A stretch of DNA of 64,000 nt from Megalobrama amblycephala (lineage: Eukaryota; Chordata; Actinopteri; Cypriniformes; Xenocyprididae): positions 37,961,366 through 38,025,365 of the forward strand of contig NC_063061.1 of the NCBI RefSeq assembly GCF_018812025.1, in the 5' to 3' direction. Positions within the stretch are counted from its first letter, which is position 1. Each line of letters opens with the position of its first letter. Below, piece by piece: positions 1 through 9,916 of the stretch. Made by a program: the position numbers and the translations under genes. Below the pieces are notes generated by a model. It was not told where the DNA came from. It searched no databases and was given only the letters and a program-made list of their open reading frames with translations.

Positions 1-666
1 CATTGCCGGCTATAACTCTATAGGTCAAAAAAGAAGCCATATCTAAACATGATCCAGAAGCGCAGGCGTTTTCTCTGGGCCAAGGCTCATTTAAAATGGA
101 CTGTGGCAAAGTGGAAAACTGTTCTGTGGTCAGACGAATCAAAATTTGAAGTTCTTTTTGGAAAACTGGGACGCCATGTCATCCGGACTAAAGAGGACAA
201 GGACAGGACAAGTTGTTATCAGCGCTCAGTTCAGAAGCCTGCATCTCTGATGGTATGGGGTTGCATGAGTGCGTGTGTAATGGGCAGCTTACACATCTGG
301 AAAGGCACCATCAATGCTGAAAGGTATATCCAAGTTCTAGAACAACATATGCTTCCATCCAGACAACGTCTCTTTCAGGGAAGACCTTGCATTTTCCAAC
401 ATGACAATGCCAGACCACATACTGCATCAATTACAACATCATGGCTGCGTAGAAGAAGGATCAGGGTACTGAAATGGCCAGCCTGCAGTCCAGATCTTTC
501 ACCCATAGAAAACATTTGGTGCATCATGAAGAGGAAGATGTGACAAAGAAGACCTAAGACAGTTGAGCAACTAGAAGCCTGTATTAGACAAGAATGGGAC
601 AACATTCCTATTACTAAACTTGAGCAACTTGTTCCTCAGTCCCCAGACGTTTGCAGACTATTATAA
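1..666 (+). pseudogene. Tc1/mariner transposase, 5' end cut by window edge, premature stop
   Basis: Cut-and-paste transposase of the Tc1 family. The frame from about position 16 contains the three catalytic acidic residues in their usual settings: D in WSDESKF (about nt 130-150), D in QHDNARPH (about nt 398-421) and E in SPIENIW (about nt 499-519), with the D-34-E type of spacing. A TGA at 541-543 interrupts the frame; the same frame then continues with conserved C-terminal sequence to TAA at 664-666. TGA here is most simply a decayed CGA codon. The N-terminal DNA-binding half is outside the window, and an in-frame stop near 13-15 suggests further damage. Inactive copy. Family is clear; subfamily not assigned. 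Confidence 0.9.
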
Positions 667-917
667 AAAGAAGAGGGGACGCCACACAGTGATAAACATG
701 GCCTTGTCCCAACTTTTATGAGATGAGTTGATGCCATGAAATTTAAAATCAACTTATTTTTCCCTTAAAATGATACATTTTCTCAGTTTAAACATTTGAT
801 ATGTCATCTATGTTGTATTCTGAATAAAATATTGAAATTTGAAACTTCCACATCATTGCATTCTTTTTTTATTGACAATTTGTACAGTGTCCCAACTTTT
901 TTGCAATCGGGTTTGTA
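667..917 (+). mobile_element. Tc1 element 3' region and terminal inverted repeat
   Basis: Untranslated 3' part of the Tc1 element. The right terminus is the conserved Tc1-like end at 885-917, beginning CAGTGTCCCAACTTTTTTG and ending at the TA dinucleotide 916-917, the target for this superfamily. The matching left end is outside the window. LINE sequence begins directly after the TA, which suggests that the Tc1 jumped into the LINE. Confidence 0.8.
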
Positions 918-1804
918 GAGCCATTCTTTTCGTTACTGAGGGACATCACAATATTCGGGAGAATATTATTAACAAAATTAGAGTCTTTCAAGGTTAACTT
1001 ATCCAGGGTCTTCATTGCTGATTTCTGATAGGAAAATAAATGCAATTAATAAATTGAATTTTGATTTCATTTGGAGAAAGAAGTATCACTATATTCGGAA
1101 AATGATAAAGGTATACAAGGATGATGGGTTAAAGGCTATTGATTTTGATATCATGAATGGGGTTCTTAAACTTAAATGGCTCCAATCTTTTATCAAAAAT
1201 GAGCATTCATTTTGGTTTGCAATTCCATCCAGTCTCTTTAAAAAAGGGGGAGGTATTCAAATTTTTTTTCATAAACAAGTCCTCTTCTATTGGAAGATGT
1301 TGTTCAAACATAATTTCAGTCCACACAATGTATCCTTATGGAATAACCGTTGTATATTGTCCCAGAGAAAATCTTTGATTATGGAGGAGTGGTGGCAAAA
1401 GGTATTTGGTCAGTGCTGCACATGATGGACAAAAATGGCTGTTTTTGGAATAATAATGATTTCTGTATCAAATTTAACTTTAATGGTAAAAAAAAAGATT
1501 ATACAAAGGTCATCAAAAGTATTCCTTTACCAATAGTTATTATGTTAAAAGGGTTTTTTAACACATTCTACGCTTATTCCCAGAATAGTCTTAATCTAAA
1601 TTTAGACCAAATAAAATTTGTTGATAAGAAGTGTACTAATAAGATTATAAGAAACTGTCTTTTAACTATCCTGGTCGTATAAGAAGAGATTACATTTTTC
1701 TACATCTAAGTAAGAAATTGGTAAAGGAATACAGAAATAAATATCTTGCTTTTCCCCTTTTACCCAAATATGAAGTAATACACTTTAAAATTATGTATGA
1801 CATT
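918..1804 (+). pseudogene. L1/Tx1-type LINE ORF2, C-terminal region, fragment 1
   Basis: Remains of the region downstream of reverse transcriptase in an L1-type (probably Tx1-like) ORF2. Readable blocks lie in three successive frames: about 1015-1425 (FDFIWRKK, LKAIDFDIMNGVLKLKWLQ, typical of the post-RT part of these LINEs), about 1370-1680, and about 1718-1804 (KYEVIHFKIMYDIYP). At least two frameshifts separate them. The protein continues at 8693, 9830 and 10209, so this is one LINE broken by later insertions. No endonuclease or RT catalytic motif is in this piece. Clade assignment is by recognition of motifs only. Confidence 0.75.
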
Positions 1805-2056
1805 TATCCACATTTACATACATTTACATTTATTCATTTGGCAGACGCTTTTATCCAAAACGACTTACAAGTGAGGAATACAACAAGCGAGTCGTCATGA
1901 TGAGGCAAATAGACGAGAAGTGCTCACAATAAAAGTTATCGGCAGTGCTCAGAGTATCATAAGCTACAATAGAGAGGAAGTGAAAGGATAGGTATAAGAA
2001 ATTTATTTATTTTTTATTTTTTTTAAGATGAGGTTAAGTGCTCACGAAAGAGATGA
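1805..2056 (-). mobile_element. L2 LINE 3' end (first L2 copy), reverse orientation
   Basis: Read on the minus strand, 2056 to about 2000 completes the reading frame of the L2 fragment at 8175-8692, and 1805-1870 is the classical fish L2 tail: TTGTAAGTCG, then a TGGATAAAAGCGTCTGC block, then short TAAATG-type repeats. The tail abuts L1-type LINE coding sequence, so the L2 inserted into that LINE. The two L2 pieces are separated only by the DIRS element. Confidence 0.8.
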
Positions 2057-2080
2057 GTTCCCTTTCAGTCGGTCACGTTC

Positions 2081-2243
2081 GACGTACGTCAGTAGTGACC
2101 GACGAATTGGGATATCGCTTAGAGAGCCCTATCATCTTCGTGTAAACTAAAACAAGCCAATGGAATTGGCGTGCGATATTTGCATAATGCGCACCGCCCC
2201 CGACAGGTGTATATAAATAGGAAGCGGATGCAATCGCACTCTG
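2081..2243 (+). repeat. DIRS left inverted terminal repeat
   Basis: Reads as the exact reverse complement of 7963-8125 over 163 bp. It contains a TATATAAA box at 2210-2217 and therefore probably the element's promoter. Left of it, 2057-2080 is the unique left extension that is copied in complement into the internal region at 7789-7899. Confidence 0.93.
2210..2217 (+). promoter_or_regulatory. TATA box in the DIRS left repeat
   Basis: TATATAAA about 370 bp upstream of the gag-like start at 2584. Being inside the inverted repeat, the same box occurs in the right repeat facing the opposite way, so antisense transcription from the right end is possible. Functional use is inference. Confidence 0.5.
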
Positions 2244-2583
2244 TCTTTCGCTTCGGAGCCATTTACTGGTGTCCTGTTTGAAGACTCCTGCTTCGTTGTT
2301 TTCTGAATTAAAACATTGCCTCAAGAAGAGGATTACAGCGAGCTTCAGTGCTGGTGAAGAGGGCACGTTCAGCGAGGTCGCGAGTGTCCGAGGAGCTGAG
2401 CTATAAGCTCTAAAACTGCTGTTTTCACGGCAACACAAAGAGTGTGTGTGTGAGCGATTTGGGCCGGTTCCTCGGTGTGTCAGGGAGTGGTGTACCTGAC
2501 ACATCGCGTCGCTCCCTGGGTGCTTCAGCACGAGTGAGTTGACTTCCCCTTCTAAAAGAGCTTTACAGACGAACCCTGACAGT

Positions 2584-4095
2584 ATGTCATTTCGTCTGTG
2601 CGTTACTGGGTGCGGTCGTTCCCTGGTCCCTGCTGATGGGCACAATCGCTGCATCTCGTGTTTGGGCGTTCAGCACGCTGAGGCAGCTTTTGTGGATGGT
2701 TCATGTTCCCATTGCGGGAACATGACCATCGCGGTGCTGAGGTCGAGGCTCTCCTTCCTGAAGTCTCAGGAAGCGGGAGTCCCCTCTCCTATGCCGCGTA
2801 CGACCGTTTTTTCCGGTGGGAACCGGAAGGACGGTACGGCGCTGTATAGGGAGGGCGGCCTGAGGATAACGGTCAGGGCTCCCCCGCCGAGCGGAAACGC
2901 TCCTCGGGCCCCTGCCCCCTCGCCAGCACCGCAACCCATCTTTCGCCCGTTGGTTTCCGCTGGGCCCTCTTCGGACTGTCCAGCCGTTACCTTCGGTGCG
3001 CCGGCGGAGGATCAGATGTCGGTCGCTGCGTCGGAAGGCGAGTTTGAGAATTCGGGAGAGGAAGATCCGGACGCGCTGCCGCCCTCCGGGACGGTAGCGG
3101 TGGCCGAGTCGGATCCCGAACTCTCGGCTGTGCTCTCTCGGGCAAGCCTTGTGCGTCGGGCTCGAGTGGAACCCTCCACCCTGTCCCGGCCCATCTCGGC
3201 TGGATGATTGGTACTTGGGGGGGGTCGCGCTGGGCAGCCCCAGCGTCCCGCCCCAATGCCTTTCTTCCCGGAGGTGCATGATGAGGTGACCAGGTCTTGG
3301 CAGACACCGTATAGTGCCCGTACCAGGCCTGGCCCCCCGTCCGCCTTCACCTCCCTGGACGGCGGGGTAGCCAGGGGGTACGCGAGGATCCCGCCAGTCG
3401 AGCGCTCGGTTGCGATGCAGTTGTGTCCAACAGCCACCGGCTGGCGTGGTGAGCCGCGTCTCCCGTCCCGGGCCTGTAAGTTCTCAGCCGGTCTGACTGA
3501 GAAAGCTTACAGTTCCTGTGGGCAGGCTGCCTCCGCCCTGCACGCGATGGCCCTCTTGCAGGTTCACCAAGCAAAGGCGCTGTCGGAGATGCCCCAGGAA
3601 GGTCCTGACCAACAGCTGCTGGGGGAGCTGCGCGCTGCCACTGACCTTGCCCTCCGGGCAACGAAGGTGACAGCACGCGCTGTTGGTCACGCGATGTCTA
3701 CCTTGGTAGTCCAGCAGCGCCACCTCTGGCTGACCCTCGCGGACATGCGGGATGCCGACAAGCAGCGGTTCCTGAACTCCCCCGTGTCCCCGGTCGGCCT
3801 ATTCGGCGACGCGGTGGAGAGCTTCGCCCAACAGTTCTCCGCTGCACAGAAGCAGGCTGAGGCTATCAGTCACGTCATGCCACGGCGGTCCGCTGCTGCC
3901 TCCACCCAGCCGCCCGTGGCTCAGCCTCAGCCCGCTCGTCGCCGAGGGCGCCCGCCTGCATCGTCCTCCGCCCCTGCTAAGACGGCAAAGCAGCAGCCTA
4001 CACCAGCCAGACAGCAGGGTGCCGGTCGCGGGCGTGGTGCCCAGCCCGTCTCCGCTAAGCCCGGTGGTAAACGTAAGAGCAAGACACGGCACTGA
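2584..4095 (+). pseudogene. DIRS gag-like protein, frame-broken
   Basis: Putative nucleocapsid protein of the DIRS element. The start chosen is the ATG at 2584 (MSFRLCVTGCGRSL). The N-terminus has a cysteine/histidine pattern (C-G-R, D-G-H-N-R-C-I-S-C-L-G, then C-S-H-C, nt about 2600-2720) typical of DIRS Gag zinc-binding regions. The middle is Pro/Ser rich; the C-terminal part (3258-4095) starts at PFFPEVHDEV and ends in a basic RRRGRPP and GRGRGA-rich tail, as expected for nucleic-acid binding. A TGA at 3205-3207 and a run of nine G near 3218 mark an indel: the conserved block around 3195-3215 is readable in another frame. Probably non-functional as one protein. Confidence 0.75.
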
Positions 4096-4639
4096 GACGG
4101 GCAACCTGGAGGGGAAGGATCTTGCTCTTCGGGAGAGTTTTCCACCATCTCTCCCACCCCCGGAGGAGGGCCGGGGGGAATTTGTGTTTGTCTGTCCACC
4201 GCCGCTGGCTCTCCGGAGTCCAGCGGTACCCACTTTTTCACAAAAAGAGCAGTTTCCTCAAACTCCAGGTCACAACAAGGGGTGTCTGCCAGTGTGCCAG
4301 GCTCCGCCTCGCCGCTGACAGCTCCCTCCCCATTCGCCAGCAGGTGGCAGTGTGTTGGTGCAGACCGTGCCCCGTGCGCTGTCTCCCATGCACACTGCTG
4401 CCTCGCAGAGTCCGACCCCACTCCGGGCCGCCCCCAAGCCGTCCGGGTCGGGTCCCTCTCTGCCTTGCTGCCCCACCCCCGGTGCGTCTGTGGTGCCTTT
4501 GGTCCCGCTGGCTCAGTGTCTGGAAGCGTGGATCACGCTCCCCAGCCTGTCCAGTTGGCTCATTCGTACTATCAGACTCGGCTATGCGATTTAGTTCGCC
4601 CGGCGTCCCCCGGTCTTCAGGGCTGTCCACTTCACTCAG

Positions 4640-6163
4640 GTGTCGTTGGACAATGCACCTGTTCTCCGGGCGGAGATTGCTGTCCTCCTGGCGAAGGATA
4701 CAATCGAGCCGGTCCCTCCAGCCGATATGAAGTCGGGGTTCTACAGCCCCTGCTTCATTGTACCGAGAAAGGGCGGTGGGCTACGGCCAATCCTGGACCG
4801 TCCCCAGGATTGGTTTGCAGCAATGGACCTGAAGGACGCGTGCTTTCATGCCTCGATTCTGCCTCGACACAGACCCTTCCTAGGTCGGTCTGCGTTCGAG
4901 GGTCGGGCATGTCAGTACAAAGTCCTACCCGACATGGTTGTAGCTCCCAGCCGGTTGGGTCTTCAGGTCAACTGGGACAAGAGCAAACTCGCCCCCGGGT
5001 AGAGGATCTCTTGTCTCGGTCTCGAGCTAGACTCGGTCGCACGGACTGCGCGTCTCACAGAGGCGCGCGTCCAGTCGGTGTTGAACTGCCTGAGCTCGCT
5101 CAAGTGCAGGACAGCGGCTCCACTGAAAGATTTTCAGAGGCTCCTGGGGCATATGGCATCTGCAGCCGCGGTAACGCCGCTCGGATTGCTTCATATGAGA
5201 CCGCTTCAACACTGGCTCCGCGGCCGGGTCCCGAGATGGGCGTGGCAGTGCGGCACGCTCCGTGTCCCCGTGACACCGAGCTGCCGTCGCACCCTTGTCC
5301 GGTGGTCGGACCCTTCGTTCCTGCGGGCCGGAGTACCCCTCGAACGAGTGTCCAGGCACGCTGTGGTCTCCACAGATGCCTCTGCCACGGGATAGGGGGC
5401 CACGTACAACGGGCATGCAGTGACAGGTCTTTGGACGGGGCCTCAGCTGCATTGGCATATCAATTGCCTCGAGTTGCTAGCGGTTCGTCTTGCGCTGGCC
5501 CGCTTCAAGAAGCTGTTGTCAGGCAAGCACGTTCTAGTCCGCTCACACAGCACTGCGGCCGTTGCGTACATCGACCGTCAAGGTGGTCTATGCTTCCGTC
5601 GCATGTCGCAACTCGCCCGCCATCTCTTGTTGTGGAGTCAGAAGGATCTGAGGTCCCTTCGGGCCACTCGTGTCTCAGGTGTGCTCAACCGTGCAGCCGA
5701 CGAGCTGTCACGGCAGCCTCCACTTGCGGGCGAGTGGCGGCTCCACCCTCAGGCGGTCCAGCTGATTTGGCAGCATTTCGGCGAGGCCCAGGTAGACCTG
5801 TTTGCCTCCCCGGAAACTGCCCACTGCCAGTGGTTTTATTCCCTGACCGGCGGCACGCTCGGCACGGATGCCCTGGCACACAGCTGGCCCCTGGGTCTGC
5901 GCAAATATGCGTCTCCCCCAGTGAGCCTTCTCGCACAACTCATGTGCAAGGTCAGGGAGGACGGGGAGCAGGTTCTGTTAGTGGCTCCGTACTGGCCCAC
6001 TCGGACCTGGTTCTCAGACCTCATTCTCCTCGCGACAGCATCTCCCTGGCCGATTCCTCTGAGGAAGGACCCCCTGACTCAGAGACGGGGCACCCTGTGG
6101 CACCCGCGTCCCGATCTGTGGAACCTCCACGTGTGGTCCCTGGACGGGATGCGGAGGTTCTGA
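4640..6163 (+). pseudogene. DIRS reverse transcriptase / RNase H, internally deleted
   Basis: RT fingers are recognisable at 4640-4800 (SGFYSPCFIVPRKGGGLRP) and the palm start at 4800-4930 (DWFAAMDLKDACFHASILP, YKVLP). The sequence then jumps to GLQVNWDKSKLAPG with a TAG at about 5000. The block that should carry the catalytic YLDD signature is missing, and a block before DWFAAMDL is also absent, so this copy cannot encode active RT. Downstream, in pieces, are RNase H (VVSTDASATG near 5380, then 5420-5700 with HWHINCLELLAV and NRAADELSRQ) and the conserved DIRS region to 6163. Relatives elsewhere would have to supply RT. Confidence 0.8.
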
Positions 6164-7164
6164 GTGATCTCCCGCAAGCGGTCGTAGACACCATCACTTC
6201 CGCTAGAGCTCCTTCCACTAGGAGTCTCTACGCGCTGAAGTGGAACCTGTTCGTCGAATGGTGCGCCTCTCGCCGAGAGGACCCCCGATCATGCTCGGTC
6301 AGATCTGTGCTTTCCTTTCTGCAAGATGGGTTGGAGCGAAGGCTGTCTCCCTCCACCCTCAAGGTGTATGTTGCCGCTATCGCCGCACATCACCACGCAG
6401 TTGAGGGTAAGTCCCTGGGGAAACACGATCTGATCGTCAGATTCCTGAGGGGAGCGAGGAGATTAAATCCTCCTCGCCCTTCCTCCGTACCCTCTTGGGA
6501 TTTGACCCTGGTTCTCACAGCTCTCTGGGGTCATCCCTTTGAGCCTTTGCAATCAGTCGATCTGAAACTAATGTCTCTTAAGACGGTTCTTCTGGTTGCA
6601 TTGGCTTCCCTGAAGAGGGTAGGGGATCTGCATGCATTTTCGGTCGACGAAACGTGCCTAGAATTCGGGCCCGGTGATTCTCACGTTATTCTGAGACCCC
6701 GGCCTGGATACGTGCCCAAGGTTCCTACCACTCCCTTCAGAGATCAGGTAGTGAACCTGCAAGCGCTGCCCTCGGAGGAGGCAGACCCAGCCCTAGCTTT
6801 GCTCTGTCCCGTCCGCGCTCTGCGCGTTTACGTGGATAGAACGCGAAGCTTCAGGACCTCAGATCAGCTCTTCATCTGTTACGGAGGCCAGCAGAAGGGA
6901 AAGGCTGTCTCCAAGCAGAGGATGGCCCACTGGATAGTGGATGCCATCGCCTTGGCGTATGAATCCCAGGGCGTGCCTTGCCCGCTCGGGTTGAGAGCCC
7001 ACTCCACCAGAGGGGTGGCCTCTTCCTGGGCGCTGGCTCATGGCGCCTCGCTGACAGATATTTGTAGAGCTGCGGGCTGGGCGACACCCAACACGTTCGC
7101 TAGGTTTTATAGCCTACGTGTAGAGCCGGTATCTTCACGTGTACTCGCATCCACTAGTCGGTAG
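6160..7164 (+). CDS. DIRS tyrosine recombinase domain, open frame
   Basis: Integrates the circular DIRS DNA. An open frame extends upstream through the RT region, but the recombinase proper starts near 6160 (LPQAVVDTITSARAPSTRSL) and ends at TAG 7162-7164. It follows the RT/RNase H frame in a different register and overlaps its end, so it is probably expressed by frameshift or reinitiation; no convincing ATG is visible near its start. The N-terminal SAM-like/core-binding half covers about 6170-6480. Catalytic-domain residues can be seen: R in LKRVGDL (about 6613-6618), HSTR (7000-7011) and the nucleophile Y in FARFY (7108-7110). No stop or frameshift inside, unlike the other two DIRS genes. 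Confidence 0.85.
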   Translation: MSDLPQAVVDTITSARAPSTRSLYALKWNLFVEWCASRREDPRSCSVRSVLSFLQDGLERRLSPSTLKVYVAAIAAHHHAVEGKSLGKHDLIVRFLRGARRLNPPRPSSVPSWDLTLVLTALWGHPFEPLQSVDLKLMSLKTVLLVALASLKRVGDLHAFSVDETCLEFGPGDSHVILRPRPGYVPKVPTTPFRDQVVNLQALPSEEADPALALLCPVRALRVYVDRTRSFRTSDQLFICYGGQQKGKAVSKQRMAHWIVDAIALAYESQGVPCPLGLRAHSTRGVASSWALAHGASLTDICRAAGWATPNTFARFYSLRVEPVSSRVLASTSR

Positions 7165-7788
7165 ACGTGCTGTACCCACTCTAAGTGTCGGCTTGCAATG
7201 CCATTCCCGCCACTGGCCGGATACGTGCATACTTCTCTCCAGTCGTGTTCCCCGCTTGGCGAACCCTGTCGAGCTCCTCCGCCTCCCCCTTCGGCTCGGA
7301 CATTGCGGAGTGTCTGATGCCAGGCCTACATCCGTCGCTGACGCTGTCTGTTGGCTGGGGCCCATATGTCGTGACCCCTCTACGTGAGCGGTCCCATATG
7401 TGTATTTTCCACGGTTTAAAACTCCCTACGGGCCGAGTCCGTGTCTTTCCCTTAGCAGAGCCAGCTCTGCTGTCACCTGTCAGATGAGTCTCCCCCTAAC
7501 CAGGTGGAGCCATCCCAGGGACTCCATATGCGTACTGCCCCCCGGGCCAGTCCATATGTGTATTCCCACGTAAACTCCTCCCCCATTGGGTAGGTAGTGG
7601 TCTCCGCAGCGTCCCTCTCGGGTTCGCTTCCCCAGTGTAGTCTAGTTTACTTTAGTGGGTATTGGTTAGACAGCAGTAGACTCTCTCGGTGTAAGCTCGC
7701 CCCCTTCACCGTCAGCCGGTGCTATGGGCGGCTGAGCTTGCGCTGGGCACTGGAAGGGGTTTCGTAACTGTGGCGTTTTAGTTGGGAT

Positions 7789-7899
7789 CCCAATTCGTCG
7801 GTCACTACTGACGTACGTCGAACGTGACCGACTGAAAGGGAACGTCTCGGTTACGTATGTAACCCTCGTTCCCTGAAGGAGGGAACGGAGACGTACGTC
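7789..7899 (+). repeat. DIRS internal complementary region (circle-junction template)
   Basis: 7789 to about 7842 is the reverse complement of the left end (2057-2110); from about 7840 to 7899 it is the reverse complement of the right end (8116-8174). The two halves meet at GGGAAC/GTCTCGG, sharing one copy of the GTT/AAC trinucleotide. This is the organisation described for DIRS-1, where this region templates joining of the two ends into a circle. Confidence 0.92.
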
Positions 7900-7962
7900 C
7901 CGTCGCCACAGTTTCTGTACCCTCGCTGTAGTGCGGACACCAGTTGTCTCCTCAGCGAAAAA

Positions 7963-8125
7963 CAGAGTGCGATTGCATCCGCTTCCTATTTATATACACC
8001 TGTCGGGGGCGGTGCGCATTATGCAAATATCGCACGCCAATTCCATTGGCTTGTTTTAGTTTACACGAAGATGATAGGGCTCTCTAAGCGATATCCCAAT
8101 TCGTCGGTCACTACTGACGTACGTC
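7963..8125 (-). repeat. DIRS right inverted terminal repeat
   Basis: Exact inverted copy of 2081-2243 as read by eye. Beyond it lies the unique right extension 8126-8171, which contains an internal short palindrome (GTTCCCTCC...GGGAAC) and ends at GAC just before GTT (8172-8174). Confidence 0.92.
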
Positions 8126-8174
8126 TCCGTTCCCTCCTTCAGGGAACGAGGGTTACATACGTAACCGAGACGTT

Positions 8175-8692
8175 TTCAGCTGTCTTTTGAATGTTGCCAG
8201 GGATTCAGCATTCCGGATGAAGGCAGGAAGATCATTCCACCAGCAAGGCACAGTGAATGAGAATGTCCTGGAGAGTGATTTCGTGCCTCTCTGCGACGGT
8301 ACCACAAGCCTTTGCTCCTTTGAAGATCGAAGGCTTCTGGTAGGAGTGTAGACTCGTAAGAGTGAGTGGAAGTAGGAGGGTGCTGAGCCTGTGGTAGCTC
8401 TGTAAGCAAGTGTCAACGCCTTGAATTTGATCCGAGCAGCAAGTGGTAGCCAGTGTAGAGAGATGAAGAGAGGCGTGACGTGGGCTCTTTTGGGCTCGTT
8501 AAAGACGAGACGTGCTGCAGCGTTCTGAATCATTTGTAGAGGTTTGATTGTGCATGATGGCAGTCCAGCCAGAAGAGCATTGCAGTAATCAAGCCTAGAA
8601 ATGACCAGAGCCTGGACGAGATGTTGTGTTGCATGTTCTGTTAGAAAGGGCCTGATTTTCCTGATGTTGAATAGTGCAAATCTGTGTGCCAA
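8175..8692 (-). pseudogene. L2 LINE ORF2 C-terminus (first L2 copy), 5'-truncated
   Basis: Post-RT C-terminal region of an L2-type ORF2 on the minus strand: VQALVISRLDYCNALLAGLP, then MIQNAAARLVFN, HWLPLAARIKFK and YTPTRSLRSS, all standard blocks of this family, ending ATFKRQLKT at the DIRS junction. The last codons and stop are at 2056-2000 on the other side of the DIRS. The 5' end is truncated near 8692, lacking endonuclease and RT catalytic parts, a common state for LINE copies. Open over about 170 codons but not a functional gene. Confidence 0.88.
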
Positions 8693-8925
8693 AGAATTTC
8701 TAAGAATAAGGTTTAATGTGGAATCAAATACTTAGAAAATTTCTAATAACGATATTGAAACTGTAGAACATTTATATTTTCAATGTAATTTGGTTAATCC
8801 ATTTTGTAATGAGGTCCTTAATTGGATAAAGAATAACATATGCTTCCATCCTCCATCTGTTAATTGGGACATGATAAAATTTGGTATACATTTGGAGGAC
8901 AAAAATGCAGACTGTCTATGTCTTA
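8693..8925 (+). pseudogene. L1/Tx1-type LINE ORF2 fragment 2
   Basis: Continues the protein interrupted at 1804. The frame from 8693 reads AKEFLRIRFNVESNT, then one stop (TAG near 8738), then IETVEHLYFQCNLVNPFC and NWDMIKFGIHLEDKN. The ETVEHLYFQC block is a conserved Cys/His motif of L1-like ORF2 C-termini. Ends at the Harbinger-like element. Confidence 0.8.
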
Positions 8926-9827
8926 AGGCCTGTACTCACCGGGACTAATATCGCGGATGATTATCGCCAACGTTTAATGCCTCGTTACTAAACAATGGGC
9001 GCCAATGTGAGTGTGCACACAGACGTGAAAAACACGAGGCGTAAAAGTGTAATTTTTTAAAAAACACCTCGGGTTCATTTTTTTGGTTTGAATAACTGGC
9101 AGACCAATTAGAGTGGCGCTTTTGTTCACGTGCCTGGAGCTGCTGAAGTTACAGTAAAAGGCGCTCAAGCACAAAACGATCTTGCTGAGCACGCACACAT
9201 TGATACCAAGACGACGAAGAGAAAGTAAGTAGACGAGGAAGACCCCTACAAACTATCCCTGCATCTCAAACAACTCACTAGCTTCCTAGGTCGTGTATCA
9301 GTAGGCTATACCGTGTAAATGGATGTGGCCGACTCCCTGATGCCCTGACTAGTGAACTAGGGAGCTGATTGAGACGCACGCTTTGGGTGCTGCCTGTTCT
9401 TGGCCACACCAATTGATGTGTATTATTTCTGTATTTTTACTGTTTTTTTTCTTTTACATTCAAGAAATATAGCTGAGAATGTCTATTTCATAAATATGTT
9501 TATTTGCACTACCGTTCACTTGCACTTCTGTCATTGTGACTCATTTGCACTATCGTTTCTGACTAATATATATATATATATAATATATATATAATGTATG
9601 CCATTTTATATCTGCATTTTTTTGTATCTTCTTTAACTTTATTAATATCATAAATATATTTATTTGCACTACCGTTAAGCACAAGCGCCACATACTGTCA
9701 GGGAGTGAATTTGCACGTCCACTCTGCACATCGCCAGTGAAAATCACTTGGGTGTGAACACAAAAAAACGTCTCGAAAAACGCTGATGATAAACGCGTGC
9801 GATATTCGTCCCGGTGTGTACAGGCCT
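8926..9827. mobile_element. Harbinger-like non-autonomous DNA element with long TIRs
   Basis: Terminal inverted repeats AGGCCTGTACTCACCGGGAC (left, 8926) and the reverse complement of GTCCCGGTGTGTACAGGCCT (right, to 9827), two mismatches in about 28 bp. Flanking trinucleotides are TTA and TGA, compatible with a decayed 3-bp TWA target duplication as in PIF/Harbinger; a TTAA-type target cannot be excluded. No transposase frame. Interior has an (AT)n tract at about 9567-9594 and two related blocks TAAATATRTTTATTTGCACT (about 9491 and 9650). Inserted into LINE coding sequence. Confidence 0.72.
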
Positions 9828-9829
9828 TG

Positions 9830-9916
9830 ATAGTAAAAATTTTTATTCACAAATGCAAAATTTTGAAAACTGCATCCCAGTTTAAAATATTTAGAAAAGA
9901 GTTAATACTGTATATA
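9830..9916 (+). pseudogene. L1/Tx1-type LINE ORF2 fragment 3
   Basis: Frame VKIFIHKCKILKTASQFKIF followed by RKELILY, the characteristic near-C-terminal IHKCK block of L1/Tx1-type ORF2. Bounded by the Harbinger-like element on the left and a solo LTR on the right. Confidence 0.8.

Larger units (their letters stand above)
2057..8171 (+). mobile_element. DIRS-type tyrosine-recombinase retrotransposon, complete ends
   Basis: DIRS elements replicate through RNA but integrate a circular DNA with a tyrosine recombinase instead of an integrase, and make no target duplication. Seen here: gag-like, RT/RNase H and recombinase reading frames in order; perfect 163-bp inverted terminal repeats (2081-2243 and 7963-8125); unique terminal extensions outside them; and an internal complementary region (7789-7899). 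GTT is present at both junctions (2057-2059 and 8172-8174). Inserted into an L2 LINE on the minus strand. Coding region is much richer in G+C than its flanks. Gag and RT are damaged; the recombinase frame is open. Confidence 0.93.

Noticed and set aside
2701..4733. Several overlapping open frames of 100-200 codons on both strands in the DIRS gag region
   Set aside because: Shadows caused by high G+C content and few stop codons opposite the gag frame.
4282..6160. Long open frame continuous with the DIRS recombinase upstream of 6160
   Set aside because: It lies in a different register from the recognisable RT/RNase H motifs and has no domain of its own; it is an out-of-frame reading of a G+C-rich coding region.
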